NCBI RefSeq assembly: GCF_023028105.1
Contig: NZ_CP095491.1
Location: 3,596,001-3,660,000, forward strand
Reading direction: 5' to 3'
Source of the DNA: Halosolutus gelatinilyticus
GTDB taxonomy: Archaea; Halobacteriota; Halobacteria; Halobacteriales; Natrialbaceae
Length of the DNA stretch: 64,000 nt
Below the pieces are notes generated by a model. It had not been told where the DNA came from, did no database searches, and saw only the letters and a program-made list of their open reading frames with translations. Position numbers and translations under genes: made by a program. Numbering within the stretch: position 1 is the stretch's first letter; each line of letters starts with the position of its first letter. Of this stretch, positions 34,263 to 41,775 are shown in pieces.

Positions 34263-34841
34263 TCAGACGTACGATTCGCCGTCCACGTTCCACACGCCGC
34301 CAAGTTCCGATCGGTCGTACGAGTCAAACGAGCCGCTCTCGAAGATCGTCACGCGGCCGCTCTCCTCGCTCAGCGTCAGCGTCGTGACCACGTTCGGCCG
34401 CCGCGACGTGTCCAGCGCGCTCATGTGGCGCGATCCCATCCAGTCCTCGTAGTCGTCGGTCTGCTCCGAGATGTCGTCGCGCTCGCCGGGCATGATGTCG
34501 TTGAACCTGACCATCTGCTCCTGTACGACGCCGTCGATGCTGATGACGACGGCACCGTCGCGACTCAGCGCGACCTCCTGTGCCGTCTCGAAAAAGCTCT
34601 GGATGTGGCCGGGAATCTCCCGACAGCGATCGATCGGCCACTTGTTGCGTCCCATGGGATCGGCGAAGGCGGCGACCGACGGGCCCGTGACGACGGCGAC
34701 GTATATCCCCGGGCCCGAAACGTAACGCTCGCCCCACCGATCGAAGTTCAGGCTGATCCCCTCGAGCGTGTAGCGGAGACAGTCGATCAACTCCCGGACG
34801 CCATTGTGACTCTCGTAATCGATACGGAGCGTGTCGGCCAT
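34263..34841 (-). CDS. dacZ: Diadenylate cyclase DacZ (c-di-AMP synthase)
   Basis: A 192-residue archaeal DAC-domain protein. Two catalytic signatures are visible: the DGA motif in ALSRDGAVVISIDGVVQEQM, followed by VRFNDIMPGER, and the RHR-type region as GSRHMSALDTSRRPNVVTTL. The bacterial form of the second motif is RHRAA, so the Met/Ser version is presumably the haloarchaeal DacZ variant. It joins two ATP into cyclic di-AMP, an essential, osmostress-linked messenger in Haloferax. It is convergent with katE and divergent from the Bax1 gene. ATG 34841 gives MADTLRIDYESHNGVRELID. Confidence 0.88.
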   Translation of the reverse strand: MADTLRIDYESHNGVRELIDCLRYTLEGISLNFDRWGERYVSGPGIYVAVVTGPSVAAFADPMGRNKWPIDRCREIPGHIQSFFETAQEVALSRDGAVVISIDGVVQEQMVRFNDIMPGERDDISEQTDDYEDWMGSRHMSALDTSRRPNVVTTLTLSEESGRVTIFESGSFDSYDRSELGGVWNVDGESYV

Positions 34842-34992
34842 ACTGAGACTACCGGTCGGCGAACCGTAACATCCGTGCTTGACCGGGAGTTCAACCGACC
34901 GATCCGGCGCTGATCCCGTCGGGAGCCGTCGCCGAGAGCAGTCCCGAACGGTGCGAGGGGCTTTTGACGTCGCCGCCCCGTGTTCGACGTAG

Positions 34993-36522
34993 ATGCTGAC
35001 GAAGGACCTGCTCCGCGTCTCGCGCGCCGGCGGGGGCTACCACCCCCAGTTCGCCGGGCGCGAACATCGGCCGCTCGCCGCCCGCGTCATCGGCACCTTC
35101 CAGGGCCACGTCGGCGAACCCCGGGCCGATCTGGAGGACGCGCTCACCGATCTGGAGCGCGACGCGGACGACTTCAAACTCGTCCGCGGGTTCGCCGCGC
35201 TGATCGATCGGGAGTCGACGTTCGAAACGGACGCCGCGATCGATCCCGAGCGGGCGCGACGGGCCGCTTTCGAGGCAGGGGAAGCGGTCGGCGTCGTCAC
35301 GGAAGCCGAACGGGGGGCGGCGCTGGATCGAGCGAGCGACTCGGTCGGCTGTACGCCGGCCGCACTCGCCGCGGCGCTGTACGCCGACCTCGACGAACGG
35401 CAGGTGCTCGAATCGGTCGATCCGCGCTGGGACCCCGACGACCTGGTCGCCCAGTACAACCTCTCGCTCGCGCAGACGGCGCTGTTCGACGCGACGGAAA
35501 TCCGGGTCCGGTCGAGCGATCCGAAGGCGCTCGTCTCGGCGATCAAACGCCTGCGCCTGATGTACGAGATCCGGAAACTCGACGAGAGCGAAGTCGCAAG
35601 CGGACCCACGGAGCGCGAGATCGTCGTCACCGGTCCGACGCGACTCTTCCGGGCGACCCGACGGTACGGCACGCGATTCGCCCGACTCCTGCGGACGATC
35701 GCCAAGACCGACGCGTGGACGCTCGAGGCGACGATCGACGATCGGGGTACCGAGCGCAGGCTCGACCTCTCCTCCGAAGATCCGATCCGGGTGCCGGACG
35801 CCGATCCCGTCGCGGACGTGTCGTTCGACAGCAGCGTCGAAGCCGACTTCGCCGGGCGATTTTCGACGCTCGATCTCGACTGGAGCCTCGTCCGGGAGCC
35901 GGAACCGCTCGCGACGGGCACGCGCGTGATGATCCCCGATTTTGCGTTCGAATACAAGCACGGGCATTTTCGGGTGTACTTCGAGATCATGGGGTTCTGG
36001 ACGCCCGAATACGTCGAGAAGAAACTCGGTCAACTCGAGGGGTTGGAGGACGTCGAACTGATCGTCGCCGTCGACGAGTCGCTGGGCGTCGGCGAGGAGA
36101 TCGCCGCGACCGACTTCCGGGCGATCCCGTACTCGGGGACCGTCCGAGTGAAAGACGTCGCCGACGTCCTCCGGGAGTACGAGCGTCAACTCGTCGCCGA
36201 GAGCGCGGCCGGCCTTCCCGACGAACTCCGCCCCGAGGCGGACGTCGTCTCGCTCGAATCGATCGCCGCTCGCCGCGGCGTGAGCGAGGACGCCCTCGCG
36301 GACGTCGCCTTTCCGGCGCACGATCGGGTCGGTCGAACCCTCGTTCGTCCGGCGGTACTCGACGCGCTCGCCGACGAGATCGAGACCGGGATGTCCCTCT
36401 CCGACGCCGAGGACGTACTCGACCGCCACGGCTTCGACGACGCGAGCGCGGTGCTCTCCCGGCTGGGCTACCGCGTCGAGTGGGAAGGCCTCGCCGGGGG
36501 AACGCTCGTCGATCGGGAGTGA
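34993..36522 (+). CDS. bax1: Bax1 / DUF790 nuclease, XPB partner
   Basis: A 509-residue DUF790 protein (Bax1, binds archaeal XPB). It opens MLTKDLLRVSRAGGGYHPQF with the conserved family start. The nuclease core is near residues 310-370: MIPDFAFEYKHGHFRVYFEI and GFWTPEYVEKKLGQLEGLED, with D and E residues of a PD-(D/E)XK-like site. In Sulfolobus and Thermoplasma, Bax1 and XPB form a helicase-nuclease that opens and cuts DNA bubbles in nucleotide excision repair. These genes are usually adjacent, but here katE and dacZ lie between Bax1 and the XPB gene at 30077. Length is normal for the family. Confidence 0.9.
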   Translation: MLTKDLLRVSRAGGGYHPQFAGREHRPLAARVIGTFQGHVGEPRADLEDALTDLERDADDFKLVRGFAALIDRESTFETDAAIDPERARRAAFEAGEAVGVVTEAERGAALDRASDSVGCTPAALAAALYADLDERQVLESVDPRWDPDDLVAQYNLSLAQTALFDATEIRVRSSDPKALVSAIKRLRLMYEIRKLDESEVASGPTEREIVVTGPTRLFRATRRYGTRFARLLRTIAKTDAWTLEATIDDRGTERRLDLSSEDPIRVPDADPVADVSFDSSVEADFAGRFSTLDLDWSLVREPEPLATGTRVMIPDFAFEYKHGHFRVYFEIMGFWTPEYVEKKLGQLEGLEDVELIVAVDESLGVGEEIAATDFRAIPYSGTVRVKDVADVLREYERQLVAESAAGLPDELRPEADVVSLESIAARRGVSEDALADVAFPAHDRVGRTLVRPAVLDALADEIETGMSLSDAEDVLDRHGFDDASAVLSRLGYRVEWEGLAGGTLVDRE

Positions 36523-36603
36523 CGTTCGGCCCGGCGAGAAGTTCGACCCGTGCTCCCCGCCGGCGGCCACAGCGTTATTCGGGGCGGAGGCGTACGATCG
36601 GGT

Positions 36604-37533
36604 ATGCCAGACCCGATCCTCGGCATCCATCACGTCACCGCGATCGCCAGCGATCCCGGCGAGAACCACGCGTTCTACACCGAGACGCTCGGCCTCCGAC
36701 TGGTGAAACGGAGCGTCAACCAGGACGACGTGTCCGTCTACCACCTGTTCTACGCCGATCACGAGGGCTCGCCGGGAACGAGCATGACGTTCTTTCCGTA
36801 CGAGGATGCCCGATTGGGCCGAGTTGGAACCGGACAGGTCAGCACGGTGTCGTTTCTCGTTCCCGAGGGGTCGATCGACTACTGGGCCGACCGGCTCGAC
36901 GAGGCGGGCGCCGACCCCGAGGACCAGTTCGAACGGTTCGGCGACGCCGTCCTCCGGTTCCGGGATCCGGACGGCCTGCCGCTGGAACTGGTCGCCCGAG
37001 CGGACGCCCCGCCAGCGAACCTGCCCGAGAGTCCCGTTCCCCACGCGCACGCGATCCGAGGCTTCTTCGGCGTCGAACTCTCGCTGACGAGCGCCGATCC
37101 GACCGGCGAGCTGTTGGAAACAATGGGATACGAAGAAACCGATCGCGAGGGGACGCGACGACGGTACGAGGCCGCCGGTGACCTCGGGTTCGTCGTCGAT
37201 CTGAAGGTCGATCCACAGGGGCTGCAGGGGATTCCCGGCGCCGGCACCGTCCACCACGTCGCGTTTCGGGTGACGTCGAACGACCAGGCCGAGTGGCGCC
37301 AGCACCTGATCGACCGGGGCCTTCGACCGACGGAGATCATCGATCGCAAGTGGTTCCGATCGGTCTACGCCCGCGAGTACGAGGGCGTCCTCTTCGAGTA
37401 CGCCACCGAGGATCCCGGATACACGGTCGACGAGGATCTCGACGAACTCGGCGAGCGGCTGGTGGTACCGGAGTGGCTCGAGGACCGTCGCGAATCGATC
37501 GAAACCGAATTACCGCCGCTGTCATCCGGGTGA
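36604..37533 (+). CDS. VOC-family ring-cleaving dioxygenase-like protein
   Basis: A 309-residue protein with two vicinal-oxygen-chelate (glyoxalase/dioxygenase) modules: LGIHHVTAIASDPGENHAFY near residue 5, and GAGTVHHVAFRVTSNDQAEW near residue 215. Metal-binding His occur in HHVT and HHVAF, with Glu in GVLFEYATEDPGY. It matches the bacterial and archaeal YkcA/LinE-like ring-cleaving dioxygenase group annotated from hydroquinone dioxygenases. The substrate in haloarchaea is unknown. The start at 36604 (MPDPILGIHHV) fits the family. Confidence 0.88.
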   Translation: MPDPILGIHHVTAIASDPGENHAFYTETLGLRLVKRSVNQDDVSVYHLFYADHEGSPGTSMTFFPYEDARLGRVGTGQVSTVSFLVPEGSIDYWADRLDEAGADPEDQFERFGDAVLRFRDPDGLPLELVARADAPPANLPESPVPHAHAIRGFFGVELSLTSADPTGELLETMGYEETDREGTRRRYEAAGDLGFVVDLKVDPQGLQGIPGAGTVHHVAFRVTSNDQAEWRQHLIDRGLRPTEIIDRKWFRSVYAREYEGVLFEYATEDPGYTVDEDLDELGERLVVPEWLEDRRESIETELPPLSSG

Positions 37534-37710
37534 CCGGTGTCGTTTGATCGTCGATCCGCGGGTTCCGGTCGTCGAACGCGACGATCGAGCGCGCGCGATT
37601 CGAGCCCATCTCGCTGGACCAGTTCGCTCGAACGGCGCTTGACCCCGTGAGACGGCCGAGATCGCCCGCACGCGGTCAGTCCGTTCGAGCGTTCTCCCGG
37701 ACGTCGGTTC

Positions 37711-37742
37711 GCGATACCGATCGGTCGCGATACCGATCGGTC
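37711..37742. repeat. Tandem 16-bp repeat, two exact copies
   Basis: The unit GCGATACCGATCGGTC occurs twice without a gap (37711-37726 and 37727-37742). The unit itself contains the palindrome ACCGATCGGT. It could be a pair of protein-binding sites. Confidence 0.85.
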
Positions 37743-37964
37743 GGTGACAATACGGCGCGACCGCCACCCGCATCTCTCGGCCTATCGCTCGCTTCTCTCT
37801 TGGAGTGTGACTGTCGCCAGATCCGTCCATCAGGTCGCGGCACGTCTCGTCGCGGTCACGGTCGGATTGTTTGCTCGAAACGTGACGATTTCCGACGCTG
37901 TGACGCCCGCCGGTCGCAACTGGTAGGGTCACCGACTCGACCGGTGTAACGAAGGCGGCCCTCG

Positions 37965-37980
37965 GCGATCGATCGATCGC
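37965..37980. repeat. Perfect 16-bp palindrome
   Basis: GCGATCGATCGATCGC reads the same on both strands and lies inside the long non-coding region. GATCG words are very common in this genome, so it could be chance amplification of that word or an operator. Confidence 0.85.
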
Positions 37981-38002
37981 GCCCACTGCCGATTACTCCC
38001 GC

Positions 38003-38017
38003 GAAAAGCTGCTTTTC
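38003..38017. repeat. Inverted repeat in the non-coding region
   Basis: GAAAAGC, one central T, then GCTTTTC: a perfect 7-base inverted repeat. The loop is too short to be a good terminator, so a dimeric binding site is more likely. Function unknown. Confidence 0.6.
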
Positions 38018-38385
38018 TCGTGACAAGAGCGACGGAGCAGTCGCCACAGGGTGCCAACGTATCGGACGAGACGCGTCGGTACGCAGCGAACGCGCTTCCG
38101 ATTGCACGGTTCAATTCGCCGTTTTTCGGGCCTGAACGGTGCTGATGTCATTCCGCTCCCGACAGTTTCGGAGTAACCGAATACGAATTGATCATTTCAC
38201 GGGTGGAGCTGTCAGTATCGGAAACTCGCGAGAACGACAAATTGCTTACGCGTAATCCACACCAAAACCGATCACTTGCTAATACTCCCAGCCGGAACAA
38301 ATTAACCGATACGAGATGAAACGGTCGGGGGCGTTTATTCAAGAATCCGATCAAGGTTGCGTCGTCCCGTTAGGGGCGTGAGAGA

Positions 38386-38958
38386 ATGAGCGAACAGGAA
38401 CATACAGGCGAATCGAGACGGTCGTTTATGGCGAAGAGTGCCCTTACGACCGGCGCGCTCACGCTAGGTACGGCGAGTATCGGCGCGGGCGTGGCGGGCG
38501 CACAGGATGAAAGCAGCGAAGCAGCGTTCTTCGCGGACAACTACTATCCCGGCGCGAATTTCGACGTTGTCGCTCAGCTCGAAGCGAGCACGACGGTCAA
38601 CACACTACAGATCGACGGAGAAACCGTCGACGAGATTTCGCAGCCCGACGAGTGGAACGGGTACATCATCCGGTACGACATCGGAGCCCAGTCGGGAATC
38701 ACGACGTTCATGTTCGTCCGCAGTGCGACGCTGAGCGAGGGCGACAGCGGAACGGCCGGCGAAGACGCGTCGGTGTTGAGTTCCGAACTGAACCTCCTCA
38801 CTACGTCACTGAACGGTGGCGGAGGCGGAGACGACAACGGAGACACGAACGGTGATGAGGAAATAACCGACGATGAGGACAACGGCGACCTCAACGAGAG
38901 CAACGGCGACCTCAACGAGAGCAATGGCAACCTCAACGAAAGCGAGGGTGATCAATAA
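38386..38958 (+). CDS. Tat-exported protein, tandem paralogue 1
   Basis: A 190-residue secreted protein. A twin-arginine signal is at residues 10-40 (SRRSFMAKSALTTGALTLG, cleavage likely after GVAGAQ). The mature domain of about 95 residues has FDVVAQLEASTTV, EISQPDEWNGYIIRYD and DSGTAGEDASVLSSELNLL. The same pattern recurs in the next two genes. A Gly/Asp-rich linker follows, with three 7-residue NGDLNES repeats at the end. No known family was recognised; the domain is predicted all-beta. It is the first gene of a three-gene tandem array and its stop overlaps the next start by one base. Confidence 0.8.
   Translation: MSEQEHTGESRRSFMAKSALTTGALTLGTASIGAGVAGAQDESSEAAFFADNYYPGANFDVVAQLEASTTVNTLQIDGETVDEISQPDEWNGYIIRYDIGAQSGITTFMFVRSATLSEGDSGTAGEDASVLSSELNLLTTSLNGGGGGDDNGDTNGDEEITDDEDNGDLNESNGDLNESNGNLNESEGDQ
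38881..38943 (+). repeat. Three 21-bp tandem repeats inside the coding sequence
   Basis: Three in-frame 21-base units at 38881-38901, 38902-38922 and 38923-38943 encode NGDLNES, NGDLNES and NGNLNES. The first two are identical in DNA; the third differs at a few bases. They form an acidic, Asn-rich C-terminal tail on paralogue 1. Slippage of such units could alter tail length between strains. Confidence 0.85.
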
Positions 38959-39290
38959 TGGTCCAAGATGATGATGATGATGCCCGAGTGCTCGTGTTCG
39001 CGTACGACTACGAGGCCGGAGCGGAGTTCAATGTCGTTTCGCAGCTCGAAACGAGCACGACGGTGAGCATTCTCCAGACCACCGAGGGGGAGAACGTTCC
39101 GGAGATCTCCCAACCCGACGAATACACCGGGCACGTCATCCGGTACAACGGCGACGACCCACCGTTGGCCCCGACGACGCTCCTGTTCACCCAGGACAGT
39201 GGCTTGGGCGAGGACGACAGCGGAACGCTCAGCGACGACGCGTCGATGTTCAGCACGACGCTGAATCTCCTCGAGACGTCGCTGGAATAG
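38958..39290 (+). CDS. Tandem paralogue 2, no signal peptide
   Basis: A 110-residue protein consisting almost only of the domain seen in paralogue 1: FNVVSQLETSTTV, EISQPDEYTGHVIRYN, and DSGTLSDDASMFSTTLNLLE. It starts MVQDDDDDARVLVFAYD and has no export signal. Its ATG shares one base with the stop of paralogue 1 (TAATG), so it is translationally coupled. Alternatively, paralogues 1 and 2 were once one two-domain secreted protein split by a frameshift: a -1 shift near 38955 would fuse them. If it is not exported, its place of action differs from paralogue 1. A T-rich stretch at 39309-39317 may end the transcript. Confidence 0.78.
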   Translation: MVQDDDDDARVLVFAYDYEAGAEFNVVSQLETSTTVSILQTTEGENVPEISQPDEYTGHVIRYNGDDPPLAPTTLLFTQDSGLGEDDSGTLSDDASMFSTTLNLLETSLE

Positions 39291-39444
39291 TCGGAGTCGC
39301 AGTATATTCTTGTTTTTACTCGACCGCTTTTCGTCGCCCGGCCGAGTTCGGTTCGGACACCGTGAGGGACCGATGAACGCGTTAAAGAGCAACTACTCCG
39401 TGTTCTCTGTCCATACGGGCGTCAACCAACGAGGGCAAATGTGA

Positions 39445-40059
39445 ATGAACCAACGGAACCCGATACCCGATCGAAACGCGAACAGGGAGGACGAATCGCA
39501 ACCGTCTACGGATGGGACCCCGAACGGGGCGATGAAACGGGGGGTGATAGCCGCCGGCGCGCTCGCCGCCGGTGCGTCCGCGCTGGATACCGGGACCTCC
39601 GAACCGTCCGAGGGATCGTCGTCCGCCGACTCGACGGACTCGGCGATCGCGGCACCCGTCGATCGACAGTCCGATCCGCTCGTTCTCGTGCCGTTACCGG
39701 ATTTCAACCCGGGGCTGTCGGTCCGCGTCGTCGATCGCCTTCCCGCGCCGACGACGGTTCAACTCCTCCGGTTGCCGAACGACGAGACGGTTTCCGTTTT
39801 GACGCAACCCGACGAGTACACGGGATACGTCGTCCGCTCCGAGCCCGAGGACGAGCGCGTTCACTCGACGACGTTCGTGTTCACCCGCGGGACGCTGGAA
39901 ACTGGCGGGAGGTATCGGTTCGGAACCGATGCGAAAGTGTTCAGCATGCAGTTGAACCTGTTCCGGGCGACCGCTCGACGCGTCGATTCGGACGACGGCG
40001 CGAACGGTGACGGCGGCAACTCCACGTCCGAAGAGACGAACGATTCTGGAGGAGCGTAA
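39445..40059 (+). CDS. Tandem paralogue 3 with N-terminal hydrophobic segment
   Basis: A 204-residue protein. A polar N terminus is followed by a hydrophobic segment, MKRGVIAAGALAAGASALD (about residues 30-48), which may be a non-canonical signal or anchor with KR rather than RR. After a Ser/Asp linker comes the third copy of the domain, the most diverged: VRVVDRLPAPTTVQLLRLPN, TQPDEYTGYVVRSE, TTFVFTRGTLETG and DAKVFSMQLNLFRAT. The acidic C-terminal tail is Gly/Asn-rich. It is separated by 154 bases from paralogue 2, so it may have its own promoter. Function unknown. Confidence 0.75.
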   Translation: MNQRNPIPDRNANREDESQPSTDGTPNGAMKRGVIAAGALAAGASALDTGTSEPSEGSSSADSTDSAIAAPVDRQSDPLVLVPLPDFNPGLSVRVVDRLPAPTTVQLLRLPNDETVSVLTQPDEYTGYVVRSEPEDERVHSTTFVFTRGTLETGGRYRFGTDAKVFSMQLNLFRATARRVDSDDGANGDGGNSTSEETNDSGGA

Positions 40060-40207
40060 CTGCGACTCTCGCCGGCGTTCCTCCGGTGTTCCGCCGACGC
40101 TTCCGATCGGCGTTCCGTTCTCAACTGGCGACGGTCACCGCGTCCCGGCTTCGTGACGGCGTATTCGATCGACTGAGCCGCACGCGCTACGCGGATGCTC
40201 GATCGAC

Positions 40208-41134
40208 TCAGTCGCCGGCGTTTTTCACCGCCCACGGGCGAAGGATCGAGTAGACCGTCCGCGTCCGGGGCGCGTCGACGCCGTGCTCGTCGGCCTTCCG
40301 GACCACCGTTCCCTGGAGCGCGTCGACCTCCATTCGCTTGCCGTTGGTCATGTCGTAGTGGAGCGACGAGTACGTGTCGCGATCGAGGTCGCGCGCGAAC
40401 GCGATCCAGTTGTCGATAACCTCGTCAGCGACGTGTACTCCCTCGGCGGCCGCCACCTCCTGTACTTCCTCGAGAATGCCGACGAAAAGCTCCCACGACT
40501 CGTCGACCTCGCGGATGTTGCCGATCGGGAGGCGGATCGCCGCCGTCACGCTCGACACCGCGGCGATCAGCGCGTACTTGTTCCAGAGGTCGGTCCAGAT
40601 GTCCGCCGAGAGGACGCCCTCCATCCCGTCGGCCCGCTCGCAACGGTCGTGGAAACGCTCGATGCGATCGCTCCGTTCGCCGTCGAGTTCGCCGTAGACG
40701 ATCCGCGCCGGCCCGTCGGTGTGTTCGATCGTGCCGGGCTCGCCGATCGTCGAGAAGATGTAGGTGACGCCGCCCAGGACGTGTTCGCGGCCGATCTCGT
40801 CGGCGAGTTTTTCCTCGTTGTCGACTCCGTTTTGGAGCGAGATCACGGCCGTCTCTTTTCCAAGCAGCGGCTCCATCCTGCGGGCTGCGGAGGCGGTGTC
40901 GAATGACTTCACGCAGAACAGGACGACGTCGCACTCGCCGACCTCGGCGGGGTCGTCCGTCGCCGGGAGGTCGACCTCGAAATCGCCGTGAATGCTCTCG
41001 ACCTTCAGTCCGTCCTCCCGGAGCGCGTCGAGGTGGGGTCCTCGCGCGATCAGGTGTACGTCGGCGCCGGCATTCGCCAATCGACCGCCGAAGTACGCGC
41101 CGACGCCGCCCGCGCCGTAGACTACGATTTTCAT
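40208..41134 (-). CDS. panE: Ketopantoate reductase (2-dehydropantoate 2-reductase)
   Basis: A 308-residue protein of the PanE/ApbA family. The N-terminal NADPH motif is VVYGAGGVGAYFGGRLANAG. Next come CDVVLFCVKSFDTASAAR, SLQNGVDNEEKLADE and the catalytic Lys in DLWNKYALIAAVS (about residue 185), then the C-terminal helical domain with DYDMTNGKRMEVDALQG-like sequence (HYDMTNGKRMEVDALQGTVV). It reduces ketopantoate to pantoate for coenzyme A. Archaeal forms are NADH- or NADPH-dependent and feedback-regulated by CoA. ATG 41134 begins MKIVVYGAGG. A hairpin lies 7 bases upstream. Confidence 0.94.
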   Translation of the reverse strand: MKIVVYGAGGVGAYFGGRLANAGADVHLIARGPHLDALREDGLKVESIHGDFEVDLPATDDPAEVGECDVVLFCVKSFDTASAARRMEPLLGKETAVISLQNGVDNEEKLADEIGREHVLGGVTYIFSTIGEPGTIEHTDGPARIVYGELDGERSDRIERFHDRCERADGMEGVLSADIWTDLWNKYALIAAVSSVTAAIRLPIGNIREVDESWELFVGILEEVQEVAAAEGVHVADEVIDNWIAFARDLDRDTYSSLHYDMTNGKRMEVDALQGTVVRKADEHGVDAPRTRTVYSILRPWAVKNAGD

Positions 41135-41141
41135 GCAAGAG

Positions 41142-41159
41142 AGTGGGCGCAAGCCCACT
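41142..41159 (-). promoter_or_regulatory. GC hairpin in the panE leader
   Basis: On the minus strand AGTGGGC-TTGC-GCCCACT forms a perfect 7-bp stem with a 4-base loop, ending 7 bases before the panE ATG. If transcribed it would fold in the leader and hinder ribosome access. It could instead be a terminator of the upstream methyltransferase operon or the end of a mobile element remnant. No T-run follows it. Confidence 0.6.
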
Positions 41160-41211
41160 TCAGTGTGCTGGCGCCGAATCCGATCGGTCCGGGACCCCGC
41201 TTCTAGAGTCG

Positions 41212-41775
41212 CTACAGGTCCCGCTGGCGCCCCTTTGGGACCACCGATCGCAGTTCGCCGTGCAGGTAGAGGCCGACGCCGAGCGGTTCCAGCCCGCCGC
41301 CCACGACGTGGCTGGCGATCAGATACCCCCAGTCGCCGTCCCACTCCAATTCCTGATCCTTGCCGGCGGCGAACCGCGCCGCGGCCTCGCGATCGAGGTC
41401 TATCACGCACTCCGTGGCGTGGCGGCCGAAGCGCTGGACGAAGTCCGTCGTCGGCTTCCAGTGTTCTTGGCGCGTTCGGAGGCAGGTCATCCCGATCGCC
41501 TCGATCTCCAGCGGCGTCGGGGCGTCCCCGGCGTAGATCCAGATCTTGCCGGCGCCTTTCTCCCAGAAGGTGTGCCCGTCGAAGGTCTCGGGTGGAATGC
41601 CGAACCGATCGGCGAAGTAGTCGACGACCTCCGCGCGGCTGACGCGCCCCTCGACCGTTCGCTCCGAGGGGGTCTCGGGGAGACGATCGAACCGCTGGCC
41701 GTCGTTCTGCTCGAGGTCGCGGCCCTCCTCGCCCGTCGCATCCGCGCCGCCGATCGCGTCCTCGCCGTCGGCCAT
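41212..41775 (-). CDS. PUA-like partner protein of the NOP2/Sun methyltransferase
   Basis: A 187-residue protein resembling the C-terminal PUA-like domain of NOL1/RsmF-type RNA methyltransferases: VVDYFADRFGIPPETFDGHT, then FWEKGAGKIWIYAGD in the middle, and LEPLGVGLYLHGELRSVVPK near the end. It probably helps bind RNA for the methyltransferase encoded immediately upstream, whose stop overlaps this start by one base (TGATG). In other lineages the two domains are fused, so this is a split version. The first 40 residues are acidic and disordered. Confidence 0.82.
   Translation of the reverse strand: MADGEDAIGGADATGEEGRDLEQNDGQRFDRLPETPSERTVEGRVSRAEVVDYFADRFGIPPETFDGHTFWEKGAGKIWIYAGDAPTPLEIEAIGMTCLRTRQEHWKPTTDFVQRFGRHATECVIDLDREAAARFAAGKDQELEWDGDWGYLIASHVVGGGLEPLGVGLYLHGELRSVVPKGRQRDL

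Larger units (their letters stand above)
37534..38385. other. 852-base non-coding region with palindromes and a tandem repeat
   Basis: The longest gene-free stretch in the window. Frames on both strands lack starts, codon bias or family similarity. It contains an exact 16-base tandem repeat at 37711-37742, a perfect 16-base GATC-rich palindrome at 37965-37980, and an inverted repeat GAAAAGC-T-GCTTTTC at 38003-38017. The last 250 bases are AT-richer, with TATA-like sites near 38300 and 38331-38339, probably the promoter of the three-gene family downstream. It could be a regulatory region or a decayed gene. Confidence 0.5.

Noticed and set aside
34891-37305. Open frame of 804 codons on the minus strand
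   Set aside because: Antisense to the Bax1 and VOC genes, with no recognisable motif.
37522-37986. Minus-strand 154-codon frame in the non-coding region
   Set aside because: No motif; Arg-rich translation; starts inside the preceding gene end.
38881-38943. Short tandem repeats considered as a CRISPR-like array
   Set aside because: Units abut without spacers, are in frame and encode NGDLNES; no Cas genes are near.
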